Source of the DNA: Pseudomonadota bacterium
Lineage (GTDB): Bacteria; Pseudomonadota; Gammaproteobacteria; Burkholderiales; Burkholderiaceae_C
Reading direction: 5' to 3'
DNA length: 11,891 nucleotides
Assembly (NCBI GenBank): GCA_023394015.1
Contig: JAEXBL010000032.1
Span: 1 to 11,891, forward strand
The notes under the pieces are model-generated. The model did no database searches, was not told the origin of the DNA, and saw only the letters and a list, made by a program, of their open reading frames with translations. The position numbers and the translations under genes are program-made. Below, piece after piece: positions 1 through 6,775 of this stretch (the first letter of the stretch is position 1; every line of letters begins with the position of its first letter).

Positions 1-845
1 CTTTCGTGGTGTCCTCGGCTTCTGGCACCCTGTCCAGTTCGCGCATCTGGCATGTGTGCGAGGACGATGTGCAACTGGAGCGGGTGGAGGCGCTGACCGG
101 CGTGCCGCGCTCCACCTTCCGCCGCAACGAATCCGTGGTCACCTTCCTGCACGAGGCGCGCGTGGCCAAGCTGGACCAGCGCGAAGTGGGCGGCATGTTC
201 CCCAACCTGCTCAGTACCGGGCAGGACTTTCCGACCGCCGACTTCTACGCCGCCCGCGAGCTGGGCCAGGGTAGGGTGGCGGGCTTCGACGCCGACATCG
301 TGCTGCTGAGCCCGCGCGATCCGTGGCGCTTCGGCTACCGCATCTGGAGCGAGAAGCGCACCGGCATGGTGGTGAAGACGCAAATCCTGGACAGCAGGGG
401 GCGGGTGCTGGAGCAGGCCGCGTTCTCCGAGCTGCAGCTGGATGCCCCCGTGCCGGCCGAGCAGCTGCAGCAGATGATGAGCGACACCGAAGGGTACCGG
501 GTGGTCCGGTCCCAGCGCGTGCGCACCACGGCCGAGGCCGAGGGCTGGCGCCTGAATGCACCGGTGCCGGGTTTCACGTCGCAGAACTGTTATCGCCGCC
601 CGCTGTCCAAGTCGGCGTCGGTGGTGCAGTGGATCTTCACCGACGGGCTGGCCACGGTGTCGCTGTTCCTGGAACCGTTCGATGCCCAGCGGCACGAACG
701 CGAGGGCGCTTCCGCCATGGGGGCCACCCATGCGCTGGTGCAGCGCTGGCCGGACGGTGCCGGGCCCTGGTGGGTGACCGCCGTGGGCGAGGTGCCCAAC
801 GCCACGCTGCAGGCCTTGGTGCAGGGGCTGGAGCGCCGGCCCTGA
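1..845 (+). CDS. rseB: Sigma-E factor regulatory protein RseB/MucB (5' end missing)
   Basis: The frame is open from the window edge, with the first whole codon at position 3, and ends at TGA 843-845, leaving about 280 residues of a protein usually a little over 300 long. The GTG at position 6 is internal, because family-like sequence (FVVSSASGTLSSSRIWHVCE) already runs across it. RseB is a periplasmic protein that binds the anti-sigma factor RseA and protects it from proteolysis until envelope damage is sensed. Visible here are most of the LolA-like lipid-sensing domain (for example RVEALTGVPRSTFRRNE and FPNLL) and the smaller C-terminal domain, beginning roughly at YRRPLSKSASVVQWIFTDGL, with the typical VSLFLEPF stretch and a final WWVTAVGEVP segment. 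The signal peptide lies upstream of the window. Its position directly before mucD is the expected rpoE-rseA-rseB-mucD order. Identification by family pattern and synteny is firm. Confidence 0.9.
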   Translation, partial: FVVSSASGTLSSSRIWHVCEDDVQLERVEALTGVPRSTFRRNESVVTFLHEARVAKLDQREVGGMFPNLLSTGQDFPTADFYAARELGQGRVAGFDADIVLLSPRDPWRFGYRIWSEKRTGMVVKTQILDSRGRVLEQAAFSELQLDAPVPAEQLQQMMSDTEGYRVVRSQRVRTTAEAEGWRLNAPVPGFTSQNCYRRPLSKSASVVQWIFTDGLATVSLFLEPFDAQRHEREGASAMGATHALVQRWPDGAGPWWVTAVGEVPNATLQALVQGLERRP

Positions 846-863
846 GGCACGCAAGCTGCGGCT

Positions 864-903
864 GCGACCCGGGCAAGTCCCAGGCGGCCGCGACCCGGGC
901 CGC
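864..903 (+). repeat. 11-bp direct repeat and hairpin between rseB and mucD
   Basis: GCGACCCGGGC occurs twice without mismatch, at 864-874 and 890-900, 26 bases start to start, inside the 91-base rseB-mucD gap. The second copy lies mostly in the loop of a possible hairpin, GCGGCC (884-889) pairing with GGCCGC (898-903). No T-run follows, so this is not an intrinsic terminator. It could be a binding site, an RNA structure or chance in GC-rich DNA; I assign no function. Confidence 0.4.
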
Positions 904-936
904 GATCAAATTGACGAAGAAAGAACTGAACCAATC

Positions 937-2424
937 ATGTCGATGATGAAGAAACTGAGCTTGGCCGCCGCCCTGGCGGCTTCCCTGCTGGCCAGCACGG
1001 TGCTGCTGCCGGTGAACGCGTGGGCGCAGGCGCCCGTGCCGGTGGCGCCGTCGGTGCGTGGCCTGCCCGACTTCACCGACCTGGTGGAGCAGGCAGGGCC
1101 GGCGGTGGTCAACATCCGCACCATCGAGCGCGTGCGGGTCGGCGGTGGCCGCGGCGGCCCGATGGACGAGGAGATGCAGGAATTCTTCCGACGTTTCTTC
1201 GGCATTCCCCTGCCCGGCGGGCCGCGCCAGGGCCCGCGCCCCGCGCCGCAGGACCAGACCGAGCGCGAAGTGCCGCGCGGCGTGGGTTCGGGCTTCATCA
1301 TTTCGCCCGACGGCTTCGTGATGACCAATGCCCACGTGGTGGACGGCGCCGACGAGGTGCTGGTCACGCTGACCGACAAGCGCGAGTTCAAGGCCAAGAT
1401 CATCGGTGCCGACAAGCGCACCGACGTGGCGGTGGTCAAGATCGAGGCCAGCGGCCTGCCCTCGGTACGCATCGGCGACGTGAGCCGCCTGCGCGTGGGC
1501 GAGTGGGTGATGGCCATCGGCTCGCCCTTCGGGCTGGAGAACACCGTCACCGCCGGCATCGTCAGTGCCAAGCAGCGCGACACCGGCGACTATCTGCCCT
1601 TCATCCAGACCGACGTGGCGGTCAACCCGGGCAACTCGGGCGGGCCGCTGATCAACATGCGCGGCGAGGTGGTGGGCATCAACAGCCAGATCTACTCGCG
1701 CTCGGGCGGCTTCATGGGCATCTCGTTCGCCATTCCCATCGACGAGGCCATGCGCGTGAGCGAGCAGCTGCGCGCCAGCGGCCGCGTGACGCGGGGCCGC
1801 ATCGGCGTGCAGATCGCCGAGGTCACGCGCGCCGTGGCCGAGTCGATCGGCCTGGGCAAGCCCCAGGGCGCGCTGGTGCGCGGCGTGGAAGCCGGCTCGC
1901 CGGCCGAGAAGGCGGGCGTGGAGGCGGGCGACATCATCACCCGCTTCGAGGGCCGCGACATCGAGAAGGCATCCGACCTGCCGCGCCTGGTGGGCAACAC
2001 CAAGCCCGGCACGCGCAGCGCGATGACAGTGTTCCGCCGCGGCCAGAGCCGCGACCTGAACATCACCATTGCCGAGCTGGAGCCCGAGCAAAGCGCCCGC
2101 CGCCCCGCCGCGCAGGGCAGCGAGCCGCCCAAGGCCGCGGCCGGCACGGTGCAGGCCCTGGGCCTGACGGTGGCCAACCTGACCGAGGCGCAGAAGCGCG
2201 AACTCAAGGTCAAGCGCGGCGTGCGCGTGGAGGCGGCGACCGACGCCGGTGCGCGCGCCGGGCTGCGCGAGGGCGACGTGATCCTGTCGGTCGGCAACAC
2301 CGAGATCGGCAACGTGCGCGACTTCGAGGCTGCCGTGGGCAAGGCCGAGCGCAACCGCCCGGTGAACATGCTGGTGCAGCGCGGCGATCTGGTGCAGTTC
2401 GTGCTGGTGCGGCCCGGCAACTGA
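937..2424 (+). CDS. mucD: Periplasmic serine endoprotease MucD/DegP-like (HtrA family)
   Basis: This 495-residue protein is an HtrA-family protease that degrades or refolds misfolded envelope proteins in the periplasm. A signal peptide is clear: basic MKK near residues 4-6, a hydrophobic core, and probable cleavage after AWA at residue 30. The trypsin-like domain carries the full catalytic triad: His133 in NAHVVDG, Asp163 in RTDVAVVK and Ser234 in GNSGGPL. Two PDZ domains follow, about residues 286-378 and 404-492. A Pro/Gly-rich stretch around 91-108 (PLPGGPRQGPRPAPQ) sits where DegP proteins have a flexible loop. ATG 937 is preferred over the in-frame ATGs at 943 and 946 because a purine-rich GAAGAAAGAA (916-925) lies at useful distance and the Met-Lys-Lys is retained. 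Placement after rseB matches the sigma-E operon, where MucD contributes to envelope stress control. I use mucD rather than degP because of that synteny. Confidence 0.93.
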   Translation: MSMMKKLSLAAALAASLLASTVLLPVNAWAQAPVPVAPSVRGLPDFTDLVEQAGPAVVNIRTIERVRVGGGRGGPMDEEMQEFFRRFFGIPLPGGPRQGPRPAPQDQTEREVPRGVGSGFIISPDGFVMTNAHVVDGADEVLVTLTDKREFKAKIIGADKRTDVAVVKIEASGLPSVRIGDVSRLRVGEWVMAIGSPFGLENTVTAGIVSAKQRDTGDYLPFIQTDVAVNPGNSGGPLINMRGEVVGINSQIYSRSGGFMGISFAIPIDEAMRVSEQLRASGRVTRGRIGVQIAEVTRAVAESIGLGKPQGALVRGVEAGSPAEKAGVEAGDIITRFEGRDIEKASDLPRLVGNTKPGTRSAMTVFRRGQSRDLNITIAELEPEQSARRPAAQGSEPPKAAAGTVQALGLTVANLTEAQKRELKVKRGVRVEAATDAGARAGLREGDVILSVGNTEIGNVRDFEAAVGKAERNRPVNMLVQRGDLVQFVLVRPGN

Positions 2425-2433
2425 AACCGCCCG

Positions 2434-2472
2434 CCAAAAGCCCCGGCGTGAAGTCGGGTTTGAGGCTTTTGG
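2434..2472 (+). terminator. Probable terminator hairpin after mucD
   Basis: CCAAAAGCC (2434-2442) pairs perfectly with GGCTTTTGG (2464-2472), and an inner CCG/CGG pairing (2443-2445 with 2455-2457) can extend the stem. The A-tract on the 5' side and T-tract on the 3' side give the look of a bidirectional terminator, though no extra T-run follows the stem. It begins 10 bases after the mucD stop codon, consistent with the rseB-mucD transcript ending here. Confidence 0.55.
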
Positions 2473-2775
2473 GCGACGCACCGCCGGGCCGACCCGTGGC
2501 GAACAAGCTGTGCACAGGCCGGCCCCGGCGCCGGGCCTACATATGGTTTTGGATAGAATTCAGCCTGTTGACCCGTATGCGGGTGCATATGAACCGGCTT
2601 TTCCACCACCATGTGGCAAGCCTGTTCGCCATGGATGAATCCTTGCGCCGCAGGGGCGGCGTGTTTCGCAAAAAGCCTTGCCCAAGCTGTTGATAAGTTG
2701 TTGACAGGTTGTCGTTGCGAGCCCGCAACGGCCGCCCGATCGGACAGCAAGGCGCATGGCGCGGCGCTTTTTGCC
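2473..2775. other. Non-coding part of the mucD-lepA gap with several inverted repeats
   Basis: No convincing gene is seen; short frames on both strands lack family features and ribosome-binding sites. The stretch is visibly richer in A and T than the flanking genes. It holds two neighbouring perfect palindromes, CTGTGCACAG (2508-2517) and CCCGGCGCCGGG (2524-2535). A -10-like TAGAAT lies at 2554-2559 with no good -35 partner. A small hairpin ACCCG-TATG-CGGGT spans 2571-2584. A stronger hairpin has CGTTGCG (2713-2719) paired with CGCAACG (2724-2730) around AGCC. A TTGACA stands at 2701-2706 without a -10 at the usual distance. The region probably carries promoter or regulatory sites for the lepA operon, but none can be fixed from sequence alone. 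Confidence 0.4.
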
Positions 2776-2781
2776 TACAAT
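2776..2781 (+). promoter_or_regulatory. Candidate -10 element (TACAAT) upstream of lepA
   Basis: TACAAT matches the sigma-70 consensus TATAAT at five of six positions and is preceded by TG two bases upstream (TGCCTACAAT). No clear -35 hexamer is visible 16-18 bases before it. If used, transcription would start near 2788, giving an untranslated lepA leader of about 110 bases that contains the intrinsic terminator at 2821-2853. Confidence 0.35.
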
Positions 2782-2787
2782 GAAGCC

Positions 2788-2853
2788 CCAACTATCGCAG
2801 TTGCCATAGATTGTTGGTTGAGGGCGCGTCACTTCATGGGCGCGCCCTTTTTT
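2788..2853 (+). ncRNA. Candidate attenuator leader or short RNA upstream of lepA
   Basis: Between the candidate -10 and the terminator, a transcript of about 66 bases would be almost fully structured. CCAACTATC (2788-2796) pairs with GATTGTTGG (2809-2817), with one T-T mismatch. A smaller competing hairpin is CAACT (2789-2793) with AGTTG (2799-2803). A third alternative, GCCCCAAC (2785-2792) with GTTGaGGGC (2817-2825, A bulged), would occupy the 5' arm of the terminator stem and so act as an antiterminator in transcripts that start further upstream. The pairings are read directly from the sequence; the regulatory role is inference, and I recognise no known riboswitch or sRNA family. Confidence 0.35.
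2821..2853 (+). terminator. Strong intrinsic terminator inside the lepA leader
   Basis: AGGGCGCG (2821-2828) pairs with CGCGCCCT (2841-2848), and T-G/C-G pairs (2829-2840, 2830-2839) can extend the stem inward. The stem runs straight into a run of six T (2848-2853). This is a textbook Rho-independent terminator, yet it lies only 44 bases before the lepA start codon and points toward lepA. It therefore either ends a short upstream RNA or attenuates lepA. Confidence 0.75.
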
Positions 2854-2897
2854 CATGTGCGTCGCGTGCTAACTCAATCACTTGCCTGCATTCGTTG

Positions 2898-4706
2898 ATG
2901 GACCACATCAGAAATTTTTCAATCATTGCGCACATCGATCATGGCAAGTCCACGCTGGCCGATCGGCTGATCTCGCGCTGCGGCGGTCTTTCCGACCGCG
3001 AGATGAGCCAGCAGGTGCTCGACTCGATGGACATCGAGAAAGAGCGGGGGATAACCATCAAGGCACAGACCGCCGCGCTGCAGTACAAGGCACGCGATGG
3101 GCAGGTCTACAACCTGAACCTGATCGACACGCCCGGCCACGTGGACTTCTCGTATGAAGTCTCGCGCTCGCTCTCGGCCTGCGAGGGTGCGCTGCTGGTG
3201 GGCGATGCCTCGCAGGGCGTGGAAGCGCAGACCGTGGCCAACTGCTACACCGCGCTCGACCTCGGCGTCGAGGTGCTGCCGGTGCTGAACAAGATGGATC
3301 TGCCGCAGGCCGATCCCGACAACGCCAAGGCCGAGATCGAGGACGTGATCGGCATCGACGCCAGCGAGGCCATCGCCATCTCGGCCAAGACCGGCATGGG
3401 GATCGACGAGGTGCTGGAGCAGATCGTCGCCAAGGTGCCGCCGCCGCGCGGCGAACCCAAGGCGCCGCTGCGCGCCATGATCATCGACAGCTGGTTCGAC
3501 GCCTACGTGGGCGTGGTGATGCTGGTGCGCGTGGTCGATGGCCGGCTGCAAAAAGGCGAGCGCTTCAGGATGATGGCCACCGGCAGTGTCTACGGCGCCG
3601 ACAACCTGGGCGTGTTCACCCCGGCGCAGCAGCCGCGCGAGTCGCTGGAAGCGGGCGAGGTGGGCTACATCATCGCCGGCATCAAGGAGCTGAAGGCCGC
3701 CAAGGTGGGCGACACCATCACGGTGGAGAAGAAGCAGCCCAACAACCTGGGTCCGGCCAGCCAGGCGCTGCCGGGCTTCAAGGAAATCCAGCCGCAGGTG
3801 TTTGCCGGCCTGTACCCGACCGAGGCCAACCAGTACGACCAGCTGCGCGACAGCCTGGAGAAGCTGCAGCTCAACGACGCCAGCCTGCACTTCGAGCCCG
3901 AGGTGTCGCAGGCGCTGGGCTTCGGCTTTCGCTGCGGCTTTCTGGGTCTGCTGCACATGGAGATCGTGCAGGAGCGCCTGGAGCGCGAGTTCGACATGGA
4001 CCTGATCACCACCGCGCCCAGCGTGGTGTACGAGGTGGAGAAGGCCGACGGCGAGGTGATCCAGGTCGAGAACCCCTCGAAGATGCCCGACCAGGGCAAG
4101 ATCCACGAAGTGCGCGAGCCCATCGTCACCGTGCACCAGTACATGCCGCAGGACTACGTGGGCCCGGTGATGACGCTGGCCAACCAGAAGCGCGGGGTGC
4201 AGCTGAACATGCAGTACCACGGCCGCCAGGTGATGCTGACCTACGACCTGCCGCTGGGCGAGATCGTGCTGGACTTCTTCGACAAGCTCAAGTCCGTCAG
4301 CCGCGGCTACGCGAGCATGGACTACGAGTTCAAGGAATACCGCCCGTCGGACGTGGTCAAGGTCGACATCCTGCTCAACGGCGAGAAGGTCGATGCGCTG
4401 TCCATCATCGTGCACCGCAGCCAGAGCCAGTACCGTGGCCGTGCGGTGGCGGCCAAGATGCGCGAGATCATCAGCCGCCAGCAGTTCGACGTGGCGATCC
4501 AGGCCGCCATCGGCGCCAACATCATCGCGCGCGAGAACATCAAGGCGCTGCGCAAGAACGTGCTGGCAAAATGCTATGGGGGCGACATCAGCCGCAAGCG
4601 AAAGCTATTGGAAAAGCAGAAGGCAGGCAAGAAGCGCATGAAGCAGATCGGCTCGGTCGAGGTGCCCCAGGAGGCGTTCCTGGCCATTTTGCAGGTGGAG
4701 GACTGA
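2898..4706 (+). CDS. lepA: Elongation factor 4 (LepA), ribosomal GTPase
   Basis: LepA is a conserved translational GTPase of the EF-G type that binds ribosomes and has roles in back-translocation or initiation and 30S biogenesis. The 602 residues match the usual length of about 600. The G domain shows G1 AHIDHGKST (11-19), the ERGITIKA switch region (49-56), G3 DTPGH (77-81), G4 NKMD (131-134) and G5 SAK (162-164). The LepA-specific C-terminal domain ends in the basic segment [20 protein letters not shown] (552-571). I chose ATG 2898 because [19 protein letters not shown] is the standard N-terminus; the frame stays open upstream through the terminator, but that part has no family-like sequence. 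No strong Shine-Dalgarno motif precedes this ATG, so initiation may be weak or regulated by leader structure. The stop TGA (4704-4706) overlaps the lepB ATG by one base. Confidence 0.97.
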   Translation: MDHIRNFSIIAHIDHGKSTLADRLISRCGGLSDREMSQQVLDSMDIEKERGITIKAQTAALQYKARDGQVYNLNLIDTPGHVDFSYEVSRSLSACEGALLVGDASQGVEAQTVANCYTALDLGVEVLPVLNKMDLPQADPDNAKAEIEDVIGIDASEAIAISAKTGMGIDEVLEQIVAKVPPPRGEPKAPLRAMIIDSWFDAYVGVVMLVRVVDGRLQKGERFRMMATGSVYGADNLGVFTPAQQPRESLEAGEVGYIIAGIKELKAAKVGDTITVEKKQPNNLGPASQALPGFKEIQPQVFAGLYPTEANQYDQLRDSLEKLQLNDASLHFEPEVSQALGFGFRCGFLGLLHMEIVQERLEREFDMDLITTAPSVVYEVEKADGEVIQVENPSKMPDQGKIHEVREPIVTVHQYMPQDYVGPVMTLANQKRGVQLNMQYHGRQVMLTYDLPLGEIVLDFFDKLKSVSRGYASMDYEFKEYRPSDVVKVDILLNGEKVDALSIIVHRSQSQYRGRAVAAKMREIISRQQFDVAIQAAIGANIIARENIKALRKNVLAKCYGGDISRKRKLLEKQKAGKKRMKQIGSVEVPQEAFLAILQVED

Positions 4707-5674
4707 TGCCTCTGCTGACCGCCATCATCCTGGCCGCCTTCGTCGGCTACGGCACCGCCTGGTACCTGGGCGCCATCGAGGGCAACTTCGCGCTGCTGCT
4801 GTTCATGGCCACGCTGGTCACGGGCCTGTACTGGCTGGCCGAGCGCTTCATCTTCCTGCCGCGCCGCCGCGCCGCCGCCGATGCGGTGCAGCAGCAGGCC
4901 GATCAGCGCCGGGCCGAACTGGCCGTGCAGGGCATCACGCAGGTGGACGAGGGCGACGTGGCCACGGCGCGCGCGCGCGTGCTGGCGCAGCCCTGGTGGC
5001 TGGACTGGACGGCCGGGCTGTTCCCGGTGATCCTGATCGTGTTCCTGCTGCGCTCCTTCGTGTTCGAGCCGTTCAAGATCCCGTCCGGCTCGATGATTCC
5101 GACCCTGCTGGTGGGCGACCTGATCCTGGTGAACAAGTTCACCTACGGGCTCAAGCTGCCGGTGATCCACACCCGCCTGACCGAGGGCAAGCCCGTGCAG
5201 CGCGGCGACGTGGTGGTGTTCCGCTACCCGCCGCAGCCCAGCATCGACTACATCAAGCGCGTGGTCGGCCTGCCGGGCGACGAGGTGGCCTACCTGAACA
5301 AGCAGCTGTCGGTCAACGGCCAGCCCTTGCCGCGCGCCGTGGCGTCGGACTTCTTCGACGAGTCGACCATGGAGTACTACAAGCAGTTCGACGAGCAGCT
5401 GGGCGTGAAAAATCACCGGATCATCGGCGACGACCGGCGGCCGGGCTTCATCGCCGGCGCCTTCGACTTCCAATACAAGGACAATTGCCGCTACAGCGTG
5501 GAGGGCGTGAGCTGCACCGTGCCACCCGGGCACTACTTCATGATGGGCGACAACCGTGACAATTCGCTGGATTCGCGCTTCTGGGGTTTCGTGCCCGACG
5601 GCAACATCGTCGGCAAGGCCTTCTTCGTGTGGATGAACTTCGGCGACCTCAAGCGCATCGGCTCCTTCAACTGA
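4706..5674 (+). CDS. lepB: Signal peptidase I
   Basis: LepB is the membrane serine protease that removes signal peptides from exported preproteins on the periplasmic side. At 322 residues it is close to E. coli LepB. Catalytic Ser129 lies in PSGSMIPTL (126-134) and the general-base Lys184 in DYIKRVVGLPGDE (181-193). The conserved GDNRDNSLDSRFWG box spans 281-294. Cys261 and Cys270 sit where E. coli LepB has a disulfide pair. Hydrophobic segments are seen near 3-20, 28-49 and 104-118, with a charged cytoplasmic stretch between the second and third (RRRAAADAVQQQADQRR), so a three-span layout is likely rather than the two spans of E. coli. ATG 4706 overlaps the lepA stop (TGATG) and has GGAGG at 4697-4701, indicating tight translational coupling to lepA. 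Confidence 0.96.
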   Translation: MPLLTAIILAAFVGYGTAWYLGAIEGNFALLLFMATLVTGLYWLAERFIFLPRRRAAADAVQQQADQRRAELAVQGITQVDEGDVATARARVLAQPWWLDWTAGLFPVILIVFLLRSFVFEPFKIPSGSMIPTLLVGDLILVNKFTYGLKLPVIHTRLTEGKPVQRGDVVVFRYPPQPSIDYIKRVVGLPGDEVAYLNKQLSVNGQPLPRAVASDFFDESTMEYYKQFDEQLGVKNHRIIGDDRRPGFIAGAFDFQYKDNCRYSVEGVSCTVPPGHYFMMGDNRDNSLDSRFWGFVPDGNIVGKAFFVWMNFGDLKRIGSFN

Positions 5675-5682
5675 CTGCACCC

Positions 5683-6060
5683 ATGAAAACAATCACCCGT
5701 CAACCGCGTTCATCCCAGCAGGGCATCTCCTTCATCGGCCTGCTGATCCTGGGCATCGTGCTGGCGTTGCTGGCCATCGTCGGCGCGCGCGTGCTGCCCA
5801 CGGCCACCGAGTACATGGCGATCCAGAAGGCCGTCAAGAAGGCCGCTGCCGACGGCGACACCGTGCCGGCCGTGCGGGCCTCGTTCGACCGCACGGCGGC
5901 GGTGGACTACATCTCCTCCATCTCCGGCAAGGACCTGGACGTGACCAAGCAGGGCGACCAGGTGGTGGTCGAGTTCGCCTACGACAAGGAAATCCCGCTG
6001 TTCGGGCCGGCCTACCTGCTGCTGAAGTACCGCGGCTCCTCGGCGAGTGGCTACAACTGA
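5683..6060 (+). CDS. DUF4845 family small membrane protein
   Basis: This 125-residue protein starts at ATG 5683, eight bases after the lepB stop. An upstream ATG at 5629 lies inside lepB and adds only unrelated sequence. A short basic N-terminus is followed by a hydrophobic segment at about 15-38 ([20 protein letters not shown]), then a soluble domain of about 85 residues. Position between lepB and rnc, size and the pattern Q-Q-G-[IL]-S-F-I-G-L-L fit the DUF4845 family, whose function is not established. QQG-ISFIG resembles a type IV prepilin cleavage site, but the usual +5 glutamate is a glycine (Gly19). The 3' end overlaps the rnc start by 14 bases in another frame, so the two are probably translated together. 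Family assignment is from memory of the N-terminal pattern and synteny. Confidence 0.8.
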   Translation: MKTITRQPRSSQQGISFIGLLILGIVLALLAIVGARVLPTATEYMAIQKAVKKAAADGDTVPAVRASFDRTAAVDYISSISGKDLDVTKQGDQVVVEFAYDKEIPLFGPAYLLLKYRGSSASGYN

Positions 6061-6613
6061 GCGGCGCCCGGCCCCGGCGCGCGCCGCGGGCAGCGCGCCG
6101 CCCGGCCTGCAGGCCTTGCAGGCGCGCCTGCAGCACCGCTTTGCTTCGCCGGCGCTGCTGCAGCAGGCGCTGACGCACCGCAGCTTCTCGGCCAGCCACA
6201 ACGAGCGCCTGGAATTCCTGGGTGATTCGGTGCTGGGCCTGGCCGTGGCCCATATGCTGTACGAGGCGCTGGACAGCGGCGCCGAGGGCGATTTGTCGCG
6301 CCTGCGCGCCCACCTGGTGCGGCAGGACAGCCTGCACCGCCTGGCGCTGGACCTGGACCTGCCGCCGCTGCTGCGCCTGGGCGAGGGCGAATTGCGCTCT
6401 GGCGGGCAGCGCCGCCCGTCCATCCTGGCCGACGCGCTGGAGGCCATCATCGGCGCCGTCTACCTGGATGGCGGCCCCGCCGCCGCCGATGCGTTGGTGC
6501 GCCGCCTGTTCGAGCGGGTGGAGATCTCGCCCGCCATGTCGGCCGCCGCCAAGGACGCCAAGACCGCCTTGCAGGAATGGCTGCAGGGGCGCAAGATGGC
6601 GCTGCCCAAGTAA
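6047..6613 (+). CDS. rnc: Ribonuclease III, truncated after the catalytic domain
   Basis: RNase III cleaves double-stranded RNA, including rRNA precursors. This frame gives 188 residues with a complete catalytic domain: signature [13 protein letters not shown] (51-63) carrying Glu53, Glu56 and Asp60, then [12 protein letters not shown] (80-91) with Glu80, and [16 protein letters not shown] (126-141) with Asp129 and Glu132. All acidic metal-binding positions are present. The frame ends at TAA 6611-6613 right after [19 protein letters not shown], where homologues continue with Tyr into the dsRNA-binding domain. The same frame is then open for 53 more codons of clear dsRBD sequence (see 6614-6775), so one substitution, probably TAC or TAT to TAA, explains the break. 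Start GTG 6047 lies within the DUF4845 gene and has no obvious Shine-Dalgarno; it is the only usual start (ATG/GTG) before the conserved region, though TTG 6116 is conceivable. A truncated protein might cleave weakly, because the dsRBD normally provides substrate affinity. Confidence 0.85.
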   Translation: MATTERRPAPARAAGSAPPGLQALQARLQHRFASPALLQQALTHRSFSASHNERLEFLGDSVLGLAVAHMLYEALDSGAEGDLSRLRAHLVRQDSLHRLALDLDLPPLLRLGEGELRSGGQRRPSILADALEAIIGAVYLDGGPAAADALVRRLFERVEISPAMSAAAKDAKTALQEWLQGRKMALPK

Positions 6614-6775
6614 GAGGTGGTGCAGGTGCTGGGCGCCGCGCACCGCCAGACCTTCGAGGTGGCGTGCACCGTCGTCGAGAAAGACCTGCAGGCCGTGGGG
6701 CAGGGCGTGTCGCGCCGCGCCGCCGAGCAGGCCGCCGCCGCCGCCATGCTGCAAAAGCTGCAATCCAACGCGTGA
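6614..6775 (+). pseudogene. rnc: Severed dsRNA-binding domain of RNase III
   Basis: After the in-frame TAA at 6611-6613, the same frame runs through 53 sense codons to TGA 6773-6775. The translation matches the RNase III ds[23 protein letters not shown], then the helix [20 protein letters not shown] with the RNA-contacting basic residues and the Ala-rich AEQ helix. There is no frameshift or further stop, so the lesion is a single codon and probably recent, or a base-call error. TAAGAGG (6611-6617) happens to resemble a Shine-Dalgarno sequence ahead of GTG codons at 6620 and 6626, so the domain could be made separately by reinitiation; this is speculative. The TGA overlaps the era ATG as TGATG. 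Confidence 0.75.

Noticed and set aside
637..2481. 614-codon open frame on the minus strand opposite rseB and mucD
   Set aside because: It lies antisense to clear genes, is His/Ala/Arg/Leu-rich as expected from the complement of GC3-biased codons, and shows no family motif.
2701..2729. TTGACA at 2701-2706 as the -35 of a lepA promoter
   Set aside because: At 16-18 bases downstream the sequence is the GC-rich arm of a hairpin (CGCAAC region), not a -10 element.
2811..2897. N-terminal extension of LepA from TTG 2811
   Set aside because: The added residues are the translation of the terminator hairpin and flanks; LepA proteins normally begin at [17 protein letters not shown] (ATG 2898).
2611..2898. 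95-codon plus-strand frame in the mucD-lepA gap
   Set aside because: No ribosome-binding site or family pattern, and it runs through the intrinsic terminator at 2821-2853.
2919..4415. 498-codon minus-strand frame opposite lepA
   Set aside because: It mirrors the lepA codon pattern and has low-complexity composition (many His, Val, Leu); no ribosome-binding site or motif.
6577..6774. Long N-terminal extension of Era from ATG 6577
   Set aside because: The extra residues are rnc dsRBD sequence read in the wrong frame (Arg/Gly/Ala-rich); the ATG at 6775 gives a normal Era start.
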